Shown in pieces: positions 1-5,233 of a DNA stretch of 7,507 nucleotides. This DNA is from Pseudomonadota bacterium (GTDB lineage Bacteria; Pseudomonadota; Gammaproteobacteria; Burkholderiales; SG8-39): positions 1-7,507 of the forward strand of contig JAJZUN010000121.1 of NCBI GenBank assembly GCA_021848555.1, written 5' to 3'. The notes under the pieces are model-generated. The model saw nothing but the letters and a program-made list of their open reading frames with translations. It was not told the DNA's origin and did no database searches. Position numbers and translations under genes: made by a program. Positions within the stretch are counted from its first letter, which is position 1. Every line of letters begins with the position of its first letter.

Positions 1-261
1 CTGAAGCTCGAAACCGTGAGCCGGGCGCTGTCGGCGCTGAATACCGCCGGCTATATCCAGGTGCACCAGAGAAGCATCGATATCATCGACGCCAAGGCGT
101 TGCAGGGCGTGGTCGACCCGGCCGCGGGCGTTCCCGCGACCAGCGCGCCGCCGCGCGCATCGACACCGGCACGAAGCCGGAGCGGCATCGATCAGCGCGA
201 GCGCAAGACCCGATCGCACTCCCCCGCCGGGCTGGCCTGGCGGCAGCTCGCCGCGGTATAG
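1..261 (+). CDS. Crp/Fnr-family transcriptional regulator, C-terminal part (5' end outside window)
   Basis: The open frame runs from the first base to a TAG at 259-261, giving 87 codons, 86 of them coding. The first ~35 residues (LKLETVSRALSALNTAGYIQ, then VHQRSIDIID) match the end of the winged helix-turn-helix of Crp/Fnr regulators. The ETVSRAL stretch is the DNA-recognition helix, followed by the wing and the last strand. Family members normally end soon after this point. Here a further ~50 residues follow, rich in Ala, Pro, Ser and Arg and with no recognisable fold, so the tail may be a real extension or read-through past a lost stop. The sensor domain is not visible, so I cannot say whether it binds an Fe-S cluster, heme or a nucleotide. 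The next gene, a universal stress protein 71 bp downstream on the same strand, is a common partner of Fnr-type regulators and may be a target; this is inference. Confidence 0.8.
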   Translation: MKLETVSRALSALNTAGYIQVHQRSIDIIDAKALQGVVDPAAGVPATSAPPRASTPARSRSGIDQRERKTRSHSPAGLAWRQLAAV

Positions 262-332
262 GGCGCCACCCGCGCCGTTCGCGATGCCGCCGCGACGGAC
301 TGCAGAAATCTTAAACAACAGGGGGTTCCGAC

Positions 333-776
333 ATGTTCAAGCACATCCTGGTACCGACCGACGGTTCGACTTTGTCGCTGCGCGCGGCGAAGAATGCGGT
401 CCGCTTCGCCAAGGCCCACGGCGCGCGCATTACGGCGTTTTACGCGGCGCCCGAATACCATCCCAACATCGCCGGCGACTACTTGCCGGCGAATTTCGTG
501 CCGCTGTCCGTGTATCAGACCCAGATCAAGAAGACCGCGGACAAATACCTGGACCAGATCAAGAAACTGGCCGACGTGGGCGGGGTGGCCTGCTCCGGCC
601 TGTTTGCCAGCGACGATTCGCCCTATCAGGCGATCATCCAGGCCGCGAAAGCGCGCAAGTGCGACCTAATATTCATGGCGTCTCACGGCCGCAGCGGCAT
701 CGCCGGGCTGTTGATCGGCAGCGAAACCACCAAGGTGCTGACCCACTGCAAGCTGCCGGTGCTGGTCTACCGGTAG
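333..776 (+). CDS. Universal stress protein, UspA family, single domain
   Basis: 147 aa, the usual length for one Usp domain. The N-terminus MFKHILVPTDGS is the typical first strand with the nucleotide-contacting Asp10. Near the C-terminus the ATP-loop pattern reads A116-S-H-G119, nine residues, then G129-S130. The first Gly of the G-2x-G-9x-G-S motif is therefore Ala, which is common in the family; ATP binding is likely but not proven by sequence. Usp proteins are cytoplasmic dimers that help cells survive starvation, redox and anaerobic stress. The start is supported by an AGGGGG ribosome-binding site at 320-325, 7 nt before the ATG. It follows the Crp/Fnr-type gene on the same strand. I found no clear Fnr-type dyad in the 71-bp gap, so control by that regulator is inferred from position only. 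A perfect 12-bp palindrome (CAGCGGCCGCTG, 779-790) lies just after the stop. Confidence 0.93.
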   Translation: MFKHILVPTDGSTLSLRAAKNAVRFAKAHGARITAFYAAPEYHPNIAGDYLPANFVPLSVYQTQIKKTADKYLDQIKKLADVGGVACSGLFASDDSPYQAIIQAAKARKCDLIFMASHGRSGIAGLLIGSETTKVLTHCKLPVLVYR

Positions 777-907
777 AACAGCGGCCGCTGCTGGGAGACG
801 GCGGGCAAAGGAGTCTAGGACAGCCCGGAAAGCCGCATCAATGCTTGATCTGCGGATACCACCAAATCTACCCGCAGCGCGAGCATGATCAGGCGGCGGT
901 CAATCCC

Positions 908-1213
908 TTATGCAGCCTCCAGCCGCTCGATGCGCTCATAGCCACCGCGCTGCTCAAGCGTCCAGACATCAACCGCCTGCTGCATGCGTAGCCATATCTC
1001 CGGGCCATTGCCCAGCAGCTTGCCCAAGCGAATCGCCATGTCAGGCGTCACGCTGCGCTTTTCAAGCAGCACCTCCGAAACCGTCAGGCGCGAAACTCCC
1101 AGGCGGTCGGCAAGTTCCTTTTGCGTCAGTCCCAGCGCCGGCAGCACGTCCTCGCGCAAGATTGCGCCCGGATGCGTCGGGCATCGGTTCGGGTTTCTCA
1201 AGCTCTTAGCCAT
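908..1213 (-). CDS. higA: Antitoxin HigA, XRE-type DNA-binding protein
   Basis: 101 aa from the ATG at 1213. This start overlaps the toxin stop by one base (TGATG) and has a GGAGG ribosome-binding site 10 nt upstream inside the toxin gene; a longer frame reaching 1303 would run through the toxin gene in another frame and was not used. After the N-terminal PTHPG stretch comes a helix-turn-helix (about residues 29-50, LTQKELADRLGVSRLTVSEV). The family's C-terminal helices follow (NGPEIWLRMQQAVDVW). It is expected to bind and neutralise HigB and to repress its own operon. The order toxin-then-antitoxin is the hallmark of higBA. It converges with the uspA-like gene; the 131 bp between the two stops hold no gene I can support, only a weak CTGCGG/CCGCAG inverted repeat (850-855 and 872-877). 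Confidence 0.93.
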   Translation of the reverse strand: MAKSLRNPNRCPTHPGAILREDVLPALGLTQKELADRLGVSRLTVSEVLLEKRSVTPDMAIRLGKLLGNGPEIWLRMQQAVDVWTLEQRGGYERIERLEAA

Positions 1214-1491
1214 CAGTGATAATCCTCCAGGTTTAGATCGGTTGCGTTCTCGCCAACAAAGCGGAACGTGATGCGCCAGTTTCCCGATACAGTCATCGCC
1301 CATTCTCCCTTCCGGTCGAACTTCAGCGGGTGCAGGTGCATGCCGGGAATATCCAACTGCTCCACAGCGGTAGCCTCTTCGATCAGGTCAAGTATCCGGC
1401 GAATGCGCGGCCCGTGCTTGGCGTTGATCCCGCGGGCGTCATCCTTCTTGAAGAACCGTTCGATGCCCTTGTGCCGGAAATTCTTAATCAT
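1213..1491 (-). CDS. higB: Toxin HigB, RelE-superfamily mRNA interferase
   Basis: 92 aa, full family length. Conserved blocks are MIKNFRHKGIERFF at the N-terminus, LDIPGMHLHPLK in the middle, the core SGNWRITFRF (about residues 69-78), and the C-terminal LEDYH. These match the HigB/GraT branch of the RelE/ParE fold, whose members cleave mRNA on translating ribosomes. No ribosome-binding site is visible before the ATG at 1491. A sigma70-like promoter lies so close that transcription may start at the ATG itself (see findings). The stop overlaps the higA start by one base, so antitoxin translation is probably coupled to toxin translation. The pair sits beside an integrase relic and a tRNA gene, suggesting arrival by horizontal transfer. 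All core residues I can check are intact, so I see no sign that the toxin is dead. Confidence 0.93.
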   Translation of the reverse strand: MIKNFRHKGIERFFKKDDARGINAKHGPRIRRILDLIEEATAVEQLDIPGMHLHPLKFDRKGEWAMTVSGNWRITFRFVGENATDLNLEDYH

Positions 1492-1497
1492 GGAAGT

Positions 1498-1540
1498 AGT
1501 GTAATCCGATTAAATACGTTATGCAATAACGTGGATTACA
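1498..1540 (-). promoter_or_regulatory. higBA promoter with overlapping dyad operators
   Basis: On the - strand, TTGCAT (1521-1526) and TACACT (1498-1503) are separated by exactly 17 nt, a fair sigma70 pair. Three inverted repeats overlap it. ACGTTAT/ATAACGT (1516-1522 and 1526-1532, 3-nt spacer) covers the -35. TGTAATCC/GGATTACA (1500-1507 and 1533-1540) has one arm on the -10. TAATC-c-GATTA lies at 1502-1512. The first two are centred 4 bp apart, at 1524 and 1520. This is the expected architecture for autorepression by HigA, inferred from family behaviour. The stretch is clearly more AT-rich than its surroundings. Confidence 0.65.
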
Positions 1541-1551
1541 TTGCCAAACCA

Positions 1552-1710
1552 TCAAGCCGCCTGCCCAAGCAACGAAATCACGTCCGCGCCGGTCTTGAGC
1601 TTGTCCAGATAGTCAGCCCATTGCTGCATCATCTTGCGCCGCTCGATGACCGCATGGGTCAAACCAAGCTCGAGTAGCAGGGTGGAGGCCTTGGACCGGA
1701 AACCTTGCAT
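1552..1710 (-). pseudogene. Tyrosine-recombinase (phage/island integrase) remnant with internal deletion
   Basis: A 52-codon open frame on the - strand. It begins MQGFRSKASTLLLELG, which resembles the segment around the catalytic Arg of P4-type integrases (HGFRxxxxTLLxELG), but the His before GFR is replaced by Gln. It then jumps to ERRKMMQQWADYLDKLK and GADVI, which is the extreme C-terminus of the same family. In intact relatives these blocks are separated by several dozen residues that include the second catalytic His and the nucleophilic Tyr (AYNR-type motif); here only LTHAVI lies between them, so the middle is deleted. An in-frame TAA directly precedes the ATG, and the N-terminal domains are absent. 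It cannot be an active recombinase. Its position, 46 bp from the 3' end of tRNA-Thr and reading away from it, is where island integrases normally sit. The family assignment is from memory of the motif pattern, not a search. Confidence 0.75.
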
Positions 1711-1756
1711 TTACTTGGCTTTCCGGCCTTTATCGGACTGTCTTGGATTTGTTTGA

Positions 1757-1832
1757 TGGTGCCGGGTAAAGGATTCGAACCCTCGACCGTCGCATTACAA
1801 ATGCGCTGCTCTACCAACTGAGCTAACCCGGC
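1757..1832 (-). tRNA. tRNA-Thr (anticodon UGU), CCA encoded
   Basis: 76 nt including a genomic CCA end. The cloverleaf reads acceptor GCCGGGT/ACCCGGC, D-arm GCTC-AGTTGGTA-GAGC, anticodon stem GCGCA/TGCGA, loop TTTGTAA with anticodon TGT, T-loop TTCGAAT, and discriminator A. The architecture matches the E. coli tRNA-Thr(UGU) layout. Two oddities: the outermost anticodon-stem pair (27-43) is G-A, and the T-stem GAGGG/CCTTT has two G-U wobbles. An integrase relic follows the 3' end, so the 3' half may have been supplied by an integrated element. Confidence 0.96.
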
Positions 1833-1843
1833 ATGCGCGGCAT

Positions 1844-1872
1844 ATTATACCCGCGAGACTCCGGACATCCAT
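1844..1872 (-). promoter_or_regulatory. Promoter of tRNA-Thr, consensus -10 with GC-rich discriminator
   Basis: A perfect TATAAT lies at 1844-1849 on the - strand, 11 nt before the tRNA 5' end, which predicts a leader of about 5 nt. The sequence between the -10 and the tRNA is mostly G/C (GCCGCGC), the pattern of stringently controlled stable-RNA promoters. The -35 is weak: ATGGAT at 1867-1872 with 17-nt spacing. The tRNA therefore probably has its own transcription start rather than depending on sspB read-through. Confidence 0.65.
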
Positions 1873-1901
1873 TCACCGCAAGCCGCCTCGCGCGCCAGCC
1901 C

Positions 1902-2321
1902 TTACTTCACCCGCCGCAGAGAAGGCTTGCCCGAGGGCCGCGGCGGCTCGGGCGGCGCGTCGTCATTACCCCCGGCAGCATCGGGCCGGGCCGAGTCAGC
2001 GGCATCGGCCGGGGCGACCTCGAACGACAAGCCCTGGCCGTTCTCGCGCGCGTAAATCGCGGAGACCGCCCCGACCGGAATCGAGATGTCGCGCCCTGCG
2101 CCGTTGAAGCGTGCGGAAAACTCGATCAGCTCGTTGCCCATCTTGAAACGCTCCACGGCGATCGGGCCGACGTTGAGCACGATCTGCCCGTCCTTGACGT
2201 ATTCCATCGGCACGTGCGTCTGCGCATCCACCGTCACCGTCAGATAGGGCGTGTAACCGCTGTCCACGCACCAGTCGTAGATGGCGCGCATCAGGTAAGG
2301 CTTGGTGGAGGGTTCGGACAT
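1902..2321 (-). CDS. sspB: ClpXP protease specificity-enhancing factor SspB
   Basis: 139 aa. The folded, ssrA-tag-binding domain covers roughly residues 1-105, with blocks KPYLMRAIYDWCVDSGYTPY, VPMEYVKDGQIVLNVGP and VSAIYARENGQGLSF that align with E. coli SspB. An acidic, Ala/Pro-rich linker follows, then a basic tail ending RPSGKPSLRRVK, the XB motif that docks on the ClpX N-domain. SspB tethers ssrA-tagged stalled-ribosome products to ClpXP for degradation in the cytoplasm. The linker is shorter than in E. coli (which is about 165 aa). An AGGAG lies 14 nt before the ATG, rather far, but the N-terminus fits the family. It is downstream of sspA on the same strand, the standard pairing, separated by a 116-bp gap with a strong inverted repeat. 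Confidence 0.95.
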   Translation of the reverse strand: MSEPSTKPYLMRAIYDWCVDSGYTPYLTVTVDAQTHVPMEYVKDGQIVLNVGPIAVERFKMGNELIEFSARFNGAGRDISIPVGAVSAIYARENGQGLSFEVAPADAADSARPDAAGGNDDAPPEPPRPSGKPSLRRVK

Positions 2322-2386
2322 GGCTGAATTGGTCGCTCCTGTCGCCGGTAGCGGGAATGGACCCGGAGAGGAATCCGCCGCCGAGT

Positions 2387-2401
2387 GGGAGGCAGCCTCC
2401 C
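2387..2401. repeat. Perfect inverted repeat in the sspA-sspB gap
   Basis: GGGAGGC-A-GCCTCCC: 7-bp arms around one base, folding as a GC-rich hairpin with a 3-5 nt loop. It lies about 36 bp past the sspA stop. Neither strand shows a T-run after it, so it is not a standard intrinsic terminator. It could stabilise the sspA mRNA end, pause polymerase, or be a protein-binding dyad. Confidence 0.6.
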
Positions 2402-2437
2402 GCGTCGCTCGCGCTCCTCGGGGTTACCGCTAGGCGC

Positions 2438-3037
2438 TCACTTGCGCATCACTTTCTCGGAGGGCGTCAGCGCCTCGATGAACGCCGGCCGCGAGAACAG
2501 GCGCTCGGCGTATTTCATCATCGGCGCCGCCGGCTTGCCCAGGGAGATGCCGTAGTGATTCAGGCGCCACAGCAGCGGCGCAATCGCCACATCCAGCATG
2601 GAAAACTCTTCGCCCAGCATGTACTTCTGTTTGACGAAAATCGGGGCGAGCTCGGTCAGCCGGTCGGCCACGTGCGAGCGCGCCTTTTCCTGCTGCTTGG
2701 CGGTGCCGTCTTCGAGGATGTCGATGCGGCTGAACAGTTCGACCTCGAAGTTGTAAAGCAGCAGCCGGGCGCGCGCGCGCATCACCGGATCGGGCGGCAT
2801 CAGCTGCGGGTGCGGGAAGCGCTCGTCGATGTACTCGTTGATGATATTCGATTCGTACAGGACCAGGTCGCGCTCGACCAGCACCGGCAGGCGGTTGTAG
2901 GGGTTCATCACCGCGATGTCTTCCGGCTTGTTGAACAGGTCGACATCGATGATCTGAAAATCCATGCCCTTCTCGTAGAGCACGATACGGCAGCGCTGGG
3001 AGAACGGGCAGGTGGTGCCGGAATACAGGTTCATCAT
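2438..3037 (-). CDS. sspA: Stringent starvation protein A, GST-fold RNA-polymerase-associated protein
   Basis: 199 aa. The N-terminal thioredoxin-like domain (about 1-80) carries LYSGTTCPFSQRCRIVLYEKG, LPVLVERDLVLYESNIINEY and IDERFPHPQLMPPDP. The latter is the conserved SspA signature stretch around PHPxLMPxxP. The all-helical GST domain follows, with FSMLDVAIAPLLWRL near residue 155. SspA binds RNA polymerase and redirects transcription during starvation and acid stress; it lacks GST activity in studied cases. A CPFS motif at residues 10-13 has a cysteine that E. coli SspA lacks, as I recall is common in betaproteobacterial homologues. Two adjacent ATGs (3037 and 3034) are possible starts; the AAGG 11 nt upstream of the first does not decide between them. 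It lies 82 bp downstream of petC on the same strand. Confidence 0.95.
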   Translation of the reverse strand: MMNLYSGTTCPFSQRCRIVLYEKGMDFQIIDVDLFNKPEDIAVMNPYNRLPVLVERDLVLYESNIINEYIDERFPHPQLMPPDPVMRARARLLLYNFEVELFSRIDILEDGTAKQQEKARSHVADRLTELAPIFVKQKYMLGEEFSMLDVAIAPLLWRLNHYGISLGKPAAPMMKYAERLFSRPAFIEALTPSEKVMRK

Positions 3038-3051
3038 GATAGTTAGCGCCT

Positions 3052-3111
3052 TAGAAAAATGAGACGGGCCATGCCCGCCCGGAAATCCGGTTTCCAGTGT
3101 GCTGCTACTGG
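3052..3111 (-). terminator. Small hairpins between petC and sspA, possible weak terminator/attenuator
   Basis: Three short stem-loops lie in the 82-bp gap. In transcription order they are CCAGT/ACTGG (3094-3098 and 3107-3111, 8-nt loop), CCGG-aaat-CCGG (3079-3090), and CGGGC-cat-GCCCG (3065-3077). The last is followed five bases later by a T5 run (- strand, 3055-3059). Stems are only 4-5 bp and the T-run is offset, so any termination would be partial. This would let sspA be expressed at a level different from petABC. Confidence 0.35.
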
Positions 3112-3119
3112 TTTCTAGA

Positions 3120-3923
3120 TCAATGCACGTCCTTCCAGAATTCCCGCTTCAGCAGATAGACCAGCGGCAACAAGGCGAGCAGGAACAGCAGCACGAAAAT
3201 CCCGATCTGCTTGCGGCTGGTGGCGGCCGGCTCACCCACATAGACGAGAAAGTTGACCAGATCGCGCACGGTCTCGTCATATTGCACCGGCGTCAGGCTG
3301 CCGGGTTTCGCGAGTTCATACTTGACCGCATTGCCCGCGCCGCCGTGGCCCTCCTTGGCTTCGCCGCCCTTCGCCGCCTGCTCGACCCGCACGCGCTCGC
3401 CCTGCAGTTGCCACAGCGGATTGGGCATGCCGACGTTCTCGTACACGGTGTTGTTCCAGCCTGTGGGCCGCGCCGGGTCCCGGTAGAACCCGCGCAGGTA
3501 ACTGTAGAGCCAGTCCGCGCCGCGCGCGCGCGCGATGACCGACAGGTCGGGCGGGGCCGCCCCGAACCATTTGCGCGCGTCTTTCTTGGTCATGGCGACG
3601 TTCATCAGGTCGCCAACCTTGCTGCCGTCGAATATCAGGTTGTCCGAGATCTGCGACTCGTTCAGGCCCAGCTCCATCAGCCGGTTCCAGCGCATCAGCG
3701 AGGCGCTGTGGCAGTTGAGACAGTAGTTGGCGAAAGTACGCGCGCCGCTCTGCAGGCTGAGCACGTCCGTCGGCTGGATCGGGGCCGTGTCCAGCCGCAC
3801 GCCGCCCTCGGAGGCCATCGCCGCAGGCGATACAAACAGGACCGCAGGCGATACAAACAGGACCGCAGGCGACGCAATGAGAGCCGCTACCGGCAACAAC
3901 AGGGTTGCGATGAGCTTGTTCAT
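3120..3923 (-). CDS. petC: Ubiquinol-cytochrome c reductase, cytochrome c1 subunit
   Basis: 267 aa from the ATG at 3923. A longer frame to 4313 is only out-of-frame petB and was rejected. The start is fixed by a 1-nt TGATG overlap with petB, an AAAGGG 10 nt upstream, and a signal peptide beginning MNKLIATLLLPVAALIA. Heme c attaches at C68-L-N-C71-H72; Met166 in NVGMPNPLW is the probable second axial ligand. A single transmembrane helix (about 240-257) anchors the C-terminus, which ends in a short basic tail. The mature domain faces the periplasm and passes electrons from the Rieske centre to soluble cytochrome c. Oddity: the signal peptide holds a perfect in-frame tandem repeat, SPAVLFV twice plus SPA (residues 18-34), which lengthens the hydrophobic stretch. 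Cleavage is probably after AMA (about residue 37). Confidence 0.97.
   Translation of the reverse strand: MNKLIATLLLPVAALIASPAVLFVSPAVLFVSPAAMASEGGVRLDTAPIQPTDVLSLQSGARTFANYCLNCHSASLMRWNRLMELGLNESQISDNLIFDGSKVGDLMNVAMTKKDARKWFGAAPPDLSVIARARGADWLYSYLRGFYRDPARPTGWNNTVYENVGMPNPLWQLQGERVRVEQAAKGGEAKEGHGGAGNAVKYELAKPGSLTPVQYDETVRDLVNFLVYVGEPAATSRKQIGIFVLLFLLALLPLVYLLKREFWKDVH
3821..3872. repeat. Perfect 21-bp tandem repeat, 2.5 copies, inside petC signal-peptide region
   Basis: Units at 3821-3841 and 3842-3862 are identical, and the first 10 bases recur at 3863-3872. The unit is a multiple of three, so each copy adds SPAVLFV to the cytochrome c1 signal peptide without breaking the frame. The identity of the copies, including at third codon positions, indicates recent slippage duplication. 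Confidence 0.97.
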
Positions 3924-5230
3924 CAGTGGGTCACCCTTTCCGGTTCGGGTTTGTTCTTGTCGATACTGGTGTACCAGGGCATCAGGATGAAGAACAGAAA
4001 GTAGATCACCGTGCAGATGCGCGCCACCACGGTCGCCCGGTCGGCGTTGCCCAGCCAGGCGCCGAACTGGCCCCACACCGTGATCGGCTCCGTGCCGAGG
4101 TAACCGAGCACGAGGAATACCGCCACGAAAGCGCTGAGCGCGATTTTGAAGTACGGGCCGCGGTAGCGGATCGACTTCACCGGACCCCGGTCCAGCCAGG
4201 GCAGGCCGAACAGGATCATCACCGACACCCCCATCGCCACCACGCCGGGGAACTGCGAATTGAACATCGGCGGCACCCCGCGCAGGATCGAGTAATACGG
4301 CGTGAAATACCACACCGGGGCGATATGCGGCGGCGTCTTCAGCGGATCGGCCGGAATGAAGTTGTTGGCTTCAAGGAAATAACCGCCCATCTCCGGAGTG
4401 AAGAACACGATGATGGCGAACACGATCAGGAACACCACCACGCCCAGGATGTCCTTGACCGTGTAGTAAGGATGGAACGGGATGCCGTCTAGCGGCACGC
4501 CATTGGCGTCTTTGTGCTTGCTGATCTCGATGCCATCGGGATTGTTGGATCCGACCTCGTGCAGGGCGAGCAGGTGCGCCATCACCAGCCCCAGCAGCGC
4601 CAGCGGGAGCGCGATCACGTGCAAGGCGAAGAAACGGTTCAGCGTCGCATCCGCGATGACATAGTCGCCGCGTATCCAGAGGGACAGATCCGGCCCGATG
4701 AACGGAATCGCGGAAAACAGGTTGATGATCACCTGCGCGCCCCAGTAGGACATCTGGCCCCAGGGCAGCAGATAGCCGAAGAAAGCCTCGCCCATCAGCA
4801 GCAGGTAGATCAGCACGCCGAAGATCCAGATCAGCTCGCGCGGTTTGCGGTGGGAACCGTAGAGCAGCGCGCGGAACATATGCAGATAGACGCAGACGAA
4901 AAACGCCGATGCGCCGGTCGAGTGCATGTAGCGGATGATCCAGCCGCCGGGCACCTCGCGCATGATGTATTCGACCGAGGCGAACGCGAGGTTCGAATCC
5001 GGCTTGTAGTTCATGGTGAGGAAAATGCCGGTGACGATCTGTATCCCCAACACCAGCATCGCCAAACCGCCGAAGAAATACCAGAAGTTGAAATTCTTCG
5101 GCGCGTAGTACTCGGCCAGGTGGGCCTTCCACGTCGACATCAGCGGAAAGCGCGCATCGACCCAGGTAAGCAGCCCGTCAACGGCGACCGAGCCGGTTCC
5201 GGTTACGGGGGGTTTTTCTGCGGCAGCCAT
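3923..5230 (-). CDS. petB: Ubiquinol-cytochrome c reductase, cytochrome b subunit
   Basis: 435 aa, full length, with about eight membrane helices. Heme ligands are His103 and His117 in one helix and His204 and His219 in another. The second pair is spaced by 15 rather than 14, which I recall as usual for beta/gamma-proteobacterial forms. GQMSYWGAQV (159-168) is the conserved Qo-side cd1 segment. The Qo motif, PEWY in most homologues, is PVWY here (305-308, in PPHIAPVWYFTPYYSILR). The protein forms the membrane core of complex III, with quinol oxidation at Qo and quinone reduction at Qi. The start has an AAAGGGG site 8 nt upstream that overlaps the end of petA; the gap to petA is 3 nt and the stop overlaps the petC start. 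The N-terminal ~25 residues before the amphipathic helix are Ala/Thr-rich. Confidence 0.98.
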   Translation of the reverse strand: MAAAEKPPVTGTGSVAVDGLLTWVDARFPLMSTWKAHLAEYYAPKNFNFWYFFGGLAMLVLGIQIVTGIFLTMNYKPDSNLAFASVEYIMREVPGGWIIRYMHSTGASAFFVCVYLHMFRALLYGSHRKPRELIWIFGVLIYLLLMGEAFFGYLLPWGQMSYWGAQVIINLFSAIPFIGPDLSLWIRGDYVIADATLNRFFALHVIALPLALLGLVMAHLLALHEVGSNNPDGIEISKHKDANGVPLDGIPFHPYYTVKDILGVVVFLIVFAIIVFFTPEMGGYFLEANNFIPADPLKTPPHIAPVWYFTPYYSILRGVPPMFNSQFPGVVAMGVSVMILFGLPWLDRGPVKSIRYRGPYFKIALSAFVAVFLVLGYLGTEPITVWGQFGAWLGNADRATVVARICTVIYFLFFILMPWYTSIDKNKPEPERVTH

Positions 5231-5233
5231 GCG

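Noticed and set aside
777..907. Possible small gene or terminator between the uspA-like gene and higA
   Set aside because: Only 15-23 codon frames without family resemblance. The palindrome CAGCGGCCGCTG has no loop or T-run, and the CTGCGG/CCGCAG repeat has a 16-nt loop and no T-run.
1214..1303. N-terminal extension of HigA by 30 residues
   Set aside because: It lies wholly within higB, has no family similarity, and the ATG at 1213 has a good ribosome-binding site and the coupled-start overlap.
1330..1677. 115-aa + strand frame across higB and the operator
   Set aside because: It is antisense to higB and to the integrase remnant, with no ribosome-binding site or family motif.
1696..1726. 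CCGGAAA/TTTCCGG inverted repeat between tRNA-Thr and the integrase remnant as terminator or attachment arm
   Set aside because: There is no T-run, and no matching copy elsewhere in the window to support an attachment site; it may be chance within decayed sequence.
2357..3046. 229-aa + strand frame opposite sspA (and similar long + strand frames opposite petC, petB and nif3)
   Set aside because: Composition is antisense-like (His/Arg/Gln/Asp rich), there are no family motifs, and well-supported genes lie on the other strand.
3924..4313. Upstream extension of the cytochrome c1 frame to 397 aa
   Set aside because: It overlaps petB in another frame and encodes Arg/Gly-rich shadow sequence; the signal peptide, ribosome-binding site and TGATG overlap fix the start at 3923.
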